Assembly: GCA_005281725.1 (NCBI GenBank)
Contig: SSBO01000015.1
Coordinates: forward strand, 228,021-292,020
Length of the DNA stretch: 64,000 nucleotides
Source of the DNA: Wuchereria bancrofti
Lineage: Eukaryota > Nematoda > Chromadorea > Rhabditida > Onchocercidae
Reading direction: 5' to 3'
The translations under genes were made by a program, and so were the position numbers. Shown here in pieces: positions 59,926 to 64,000 of this stretch. The notes below the pieces were generated by a model. It did no database searches. It was given only the letters and a program-made list of their open reading frames with translations, and was not told the origin of the DNA. Every line of letters begins with the position of its first letter. The first letter of the stretch is position 1.

Positions 59926-61100
59926 TTTCATCTTTAAATTCTCTTTAATCGTATATTTTCTTTTTAACTTTAATAAATATGTATCATAAAATTTTAATAA
60001 AATAATAAAAGAAAAAAGGAAAGTATTGCTATTATTCTTTATTTTCATTTGTCTCATTAATCCTTTATGATTTGTCAATTTTTTTTTATTTTGCAAGAAA
60101 AAAAGTAGGAAATTTAAGTTTCTCTTTCTGCTTTTTTTTTTTTTTTTAACTGTATAATACAATTTTTTTTAAAACGTTTATTTCAAAAAAAAAAAATAAT
60201 AATAATAAAAATTAGTGGAAAAAAGTTTTACATTTCAAATAAATCAATTACAAAATGGGAAATTTTTTTTTTCAAACATTAACAGAGAAGTTGATTAATT
60301 CATTAGTAAAAATATGCAAAAGTGATAAATACTTATTAAATTTACAAATGTATTTATTCACATGTGCGATACATTTTTTTTTTTTTTTAAATAAAAATGC
60401 ACAATTAAGGCAACATCTTATGTAGTTTAGCAATTATTGATACTTTGCGTTTTTGTTTTTGTTTTTATTTGTTTATTTTTTTCATATATTTTAGGGAAAA
60501 AAGAAATTTAAAAGAAATATGAAAAATAAAAATTAGAACAGATTATGAAATTGTAAATCTTTTTTTGCTTTTCAATCAAAATGTTAGTACAAAATAATTA
60601 TCATCGGAAACATAATAATCATTTCAAATTCGATTCATCATTAAATAATGAATATATCAACGTTTCTTTCACATTCTCTTTAATCAACAATTAATATTTC
60701 AATTAACTGATTAAATGATCGATTAAACAGAATCAAATACCTGTTAATAACAGTTGAAACAGATATTAAAAAAAAGTTCCCTCAATATGATAATTATGAT
60801 TTTAATAGATTAACATTTACTTTAATCTTTATACTAAATTATTTATGAATTTCATTGCTTTCGAACTTTTTTTTTTCATTCTTATTCTTTTTTGTTTTGT
60901 TTTTCATTTTATTTAATTTGAAAAATGAAAATGCATCATTGTAAAAATTGATGGGAAATATTGCTGGCAGTTTTTAAATTTTGTAAAGAAGGAAATCAAA
61001 GAGAGAGAGAGAGAGAGAAGGAATTTAAATAAATTTTTGACACTGAATTGATGATATGTGGAAGAATTTTCAGGTAGGATTTGGCAAATAATTCATTCAT
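59926..61100. other. A+T-rich spacer
   Basis: Probable 3' UTR of the coiled-coil gene followed by homopolymer-rich DNA and a short (GA)n tract at about 61,000-61,018. A 110-codon minus frame (59830-60162) is Lys/Phe/Leu low-complexity sequence and is rejected. ATTTTCAG ending at 61,073 probably begins the next transcript. Confidence 0.5.
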
Positions 61101-61313
61101 ATGAAGAAGAGAAGAATACTTCGAAAAGCTGAAAGCGAGCTTAGATCACTTGTAGTGGTGACACATTTGCTGCTGTCACTGTCACCCATTGTCACCTCAT
61201 CTATCCTCGGAAGAAGCAGTACCAAAGGGCATGCAGCACTGCCGGCAACCAAAAGAAGAAACACAGAACGATATTCACTACCACGTGGATATTGCAGTCG
61301 CTGCTATGGATGA
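61101..61313 (+). CDS. Candidate secreted peptide precursor, 70 residues
   Basis: An uninterrupted ATG-to-TGA frame in a patch of about 210 bases that is far richer in G+C than the window around it. ATTTTCAG ends 27 bases before the ATG and fits a trans-splice site. The protein has a basic N-terminus ([16 protein letters not shown]), a hydrophobic segment at 17-34 ([18 protein letters not shown]), a short linker, a tribasic KRR at 51-53, and a 17-residue C-terminal piece, [17 protein letters not shown]. Cleavage after KRR and conversion of the last Gly to an amide would give a short peptide with two Cys (65 and 68), the usual plan of a neuropeptide precursor. I know no nematode peptide with this end. 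The n-region is long for a signal peptide, and the patch could instead be an exon or UTR of another gene. The minus strand is also open here. Confidence 0.4.
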   Translation: MKKRRILRKAESELRSLVVVTHLLLSLSPIVTSSILGRSSTKGHAALPATKRRNTERYSLPRGYCSRCYG

Positions 61314-64000
61314 AAATTGCCAATGGCTGAAAAATTAGTATTATCACTATCATTCTTATCAGTGACATTATTATTATCATTATTATCAGTGATATTATCA
61401 CTATCATCGCTATCATTGATTGGTACTAGTGTTATGAGATCATATCAGTTCATATGATAAGATTAAGACAAATAATCAGACTGTAAAATAACAAATTTTG
61501 ATTTTTTTATCTTTATTTTTTATAATTTTGAAAAAAAATGCTGTTACCATATTTTTTTCGTTAACTTTTTATTCTCACTTTTCAGTAATAAATACAATTA
61601 ATTGGAATTTCTTTTAGCAATTAGTCAAAGAGTTTTTCCTCATATTTCATTTCTGATTTTAATTTCATTCCCATCTATTTAATCGAACGTTTCATTTATC
61701 ATAAAGGATTAAAATATCAACATATACCGGCAAAAAAATTGATAAGATAAGTTCGATAATTTGTTGCATTTCCACCATAATTGCTGTTTTGTTCTTTTAT
61801 TGTTTATTGTTTACAAAATACAACAATTAATCTGTAAATATGCAACACTAACAAACGCATTATTTGCTTCTTGAAACACAAAAAACGATAATAATACGAA
61901 TGAAATGAATTTAAATTATTATGAAAAAAGAAATCTAATAATATTTGCATTCAATTTTTATTTCTTTATTGCGTTTCAACCCTTTGACGTTTTGTAATTA
62001 ATTTAAATTGCATTTTCTGATTCAATGAAAAATATATCTGAAACTTTTGAAACTTTTTCAAGGTAATAGCTTACACCCCAATATTCAAATTAGTTTAGTG
62101 TGAGACTTTTTGAAATATCACTTATTCAATTTTTGAAACAAAAAAAGGAAGAACAAAATAATGTCACCTTGCTTTCCCTCTTATATTTATTTAAGTTTTC
62201 TAAACGTAAAATCATCTTTTTCAAACAATATATCGTCTAAAGATTCAATGATTTTTCAAAACGTTAAAAAATTATTTCGAAAATATTTTTCATTTGAAAG
62301 AAAACTTGAGAAATACATAGCAAATATTTAGATTCAAATAAATTAAATAAAGTTAAAATTTTTGATTAGCTTCAATTAAATTAATAGATGTTTTTTTTTT
62401 CAGAATAATGTGATCGCATTTTGAAAAGATATTAATGGAATCAAAAAATGAAAATGAGTTGACATTCATTTGATTTATCCGTTGACTAAGCTATAAATCA
62501 AAAGTAAGTTTCATTGTTTTTTACAACAAATTTTCAATGCTTTTTGATGATATCACAAACTTTCATCTTCAAATTATGATTTAAAAAAAGAAATATTCAA
62601 TTTATATTTCATTAAATTAAGCTTATTGTACATTTAAATTTTCACTACAACCATTTGTTTGCTTGTTTTTTTCTTAATTTAATTCCTTTCTAAAATCTTG
62701 AAAAGACAATTTTTTGTTCATTTTTTGTTTGACTTTCAAAGCATTTAAACTATCAGAGAGATAGTGCAGAAGGATTCAAAGTTAGATTAAACAATTTTAC
62801 GTTATTTAAAAAATTTTTTCGAAGTTTAAAAATTACAAAATCAAACTAATTTAACATATTTCAAAGCATTTCAGCTAACAGTTAAAATAATTTGCAAAGA
62901 ATGATGATGAATGGAAGAATGGGTATGGACAGGTCTTGAAAAGAGGTAGAACAAAGGGAGAGAGAGAGAGAGGGAAAGGAAGAGGAGGAGGAAGAAAGGA
63001 AAGAATGATATTAGATTGATGAAATTAGTGAAAAAGGTTTCTTATTTAAGTGCAACGAAAAAGAGGAAGGAAGCTCCAACTATACAAACTAATTATTTGT
63101 GGGGACGACGGACATATGGATGAATTTCGTTGAGACAAAAAAAACTTAACAAAATAAAAGAAAACAATTTAGATACAGAAATTTATAAAATTGCAATGAT
63201 TGATAGCCTTAGAAATTTTTCAGCAAAACAATTCTTCTGAAAAAGAGAAATGCGACATTTTTAAGTAAATAATAAATGTGTCACAATAATAATGACATCA
63301 ACTTTATCATGAAAACGATGCACTCTTAAACAAACTGAAATTTTTGATAACAGCTTATCATAATCAATATCATATTGAAATGGAAATCGTAATAAGTTAT
63401 ATCGATGGTTAATAAATTAGAGTGAACAGTTTTGAAAATTGTTAACGAAAAGAATGAAATTTTTCACTTCAAAAATGCGACTGATTCATTGGAACAAAAA
63501 AACAAGAAAAAAAAAATGTTTTATCATTCTTTAAAGTGAATAGAACTCATGATAAGATGATAATGATAGTTGGATAGAACAAATGCCGCAATTCACTGAA
63601 TACTTTCTGTAAATCGAAAAAGGAAACTTTCTGTAATAATTAAAATAATAATTAAAACACTGTTATCACATGAATTAAGTATCGATTCATTGTGAAATAG
63701 AACTAATAGCAGAAAGATAGAAGAAGGAAATGTTGTTGTTGTTGTTGTTATTAATTAATCTATTCTCTATGTTTGTTCTCAGAAATTTCCTTCTTTCTCC
63801 CTCTCCCCCCTCTCCCTCTCCCCCTCTCTCTCTCTTCCCTTTCCTCTCTCATTTCCATACATTTAAACTTTACACTGTGAAATATTCAACGGCTAAAAAT
63901 ATCATTCCTTTCTGCATCTTGCTATTAACTCTGTCAACAACTGTTGTTTCTCTTTCAAAATTATCAAATTTTTTATGTTTTACTTTTTTTTTTTTTTTTT
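61314..64000. other. A+T-rich terminal stretch with purine and pyrimidine tracts
   Basis: ATTATC/ACTATC repeats run from about 61,340 to 61,430. A purine tract (AGAGAGAG...GGAAGAGGAGGAGGAAG) lies at about 62,955-63,005, (GTT)n at 63,731-63,749, and a pyrimidine tract of CTCCCCC and CTCT at about 63,790-63,850. The window ends in a T run. No gene was recognised. Confidence 0.55.

Noticed and set aside
59830..60162. 110-codon minus frame
   Set aside because: It is Lys/Phe/Leu low-complexity sequence, and it overlaps the better supported last exon of the coiled-coil gene on plus.

Overview
The window looks like a piece of a nematode nuclear genome. The signs are very A+T-rich spacers, split genes with short U-rich 3' splice sites (TTTCAG, TTTTAG), introns of about 70 to 1200 bases, probable trans-splice acceptors a few bases before start codons, and several members of the nematode Clc-like (claudin-superfamily) protein family. 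Low gene density and fairly long introns fit a parasitic clade III (spirurid or filarial) worm better than Caenorhabditis or Strongyloides. That placement is inference; no species-specific marker was seen.

Layout. Bases 1-9,900 hold no gene I can support. They contain a long inverted repeat (arms 4,643-5,244 and 8,148-8,765, about 600 bases each and nearly identical). A short three-exon membrane-protein gene lies on the minus strand at 9,939-11,237. Bases 11,238-19,910 are mostly empty. A four-span membrane-protein gene (19,911-22,093, plus) faces the mitochondrial fission gene FIS1 (23,966-25,576, minus). A tRNA-Ala(CGC) gene lies at 28,526-28,597 (minus). From 31.9 to 55.0 kb, four Clc-like four-span genes run in the same direction (31,911; 37,596; 48,393; 53,362), with a small single-span gene between the first two and the minus-strand mitochondrial endonuclease G gene (39,745-41,851) inside the array. 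A coiled-coil gene follows (56,065-59,925), then a short secreted-peptide-like ORF (61,101-61,313).

Gene models were assembled by hand from splice signals, reading phase and, where possible, comparison between paralogues. The four Clc-like genes share intron phases 1-0-1 and near-identical exon lengths (first exon 88 bases in three of them; third exon 211 or 214 bases), so their models support each other and point to tandem duplication. FIS1 and endonuclease G are both mitochondrial housekeeping proteins, but they lie about 14 kb apart, separated by a tRNA and Clc-like genes, so nothing suggests an operon.

The spacers are rich in simple repeats and minisatellites: 22 bases x 21 at 43.1 kb, 36 bases x 9 at 34.2 kb, about 140 bases x 5 at 52.2 kb, and 32 bases x 3 at 25.7 kb. 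No CRISPR, bacterial operon, rRNA or recognisable transposase was seen. The best candidates for something unusual are the long inverted repeat, the 61.1 kb peptide ORF, the GC-AG intron in endonuclease G, and a run of seven 5' splice sites at 58.39 kb.
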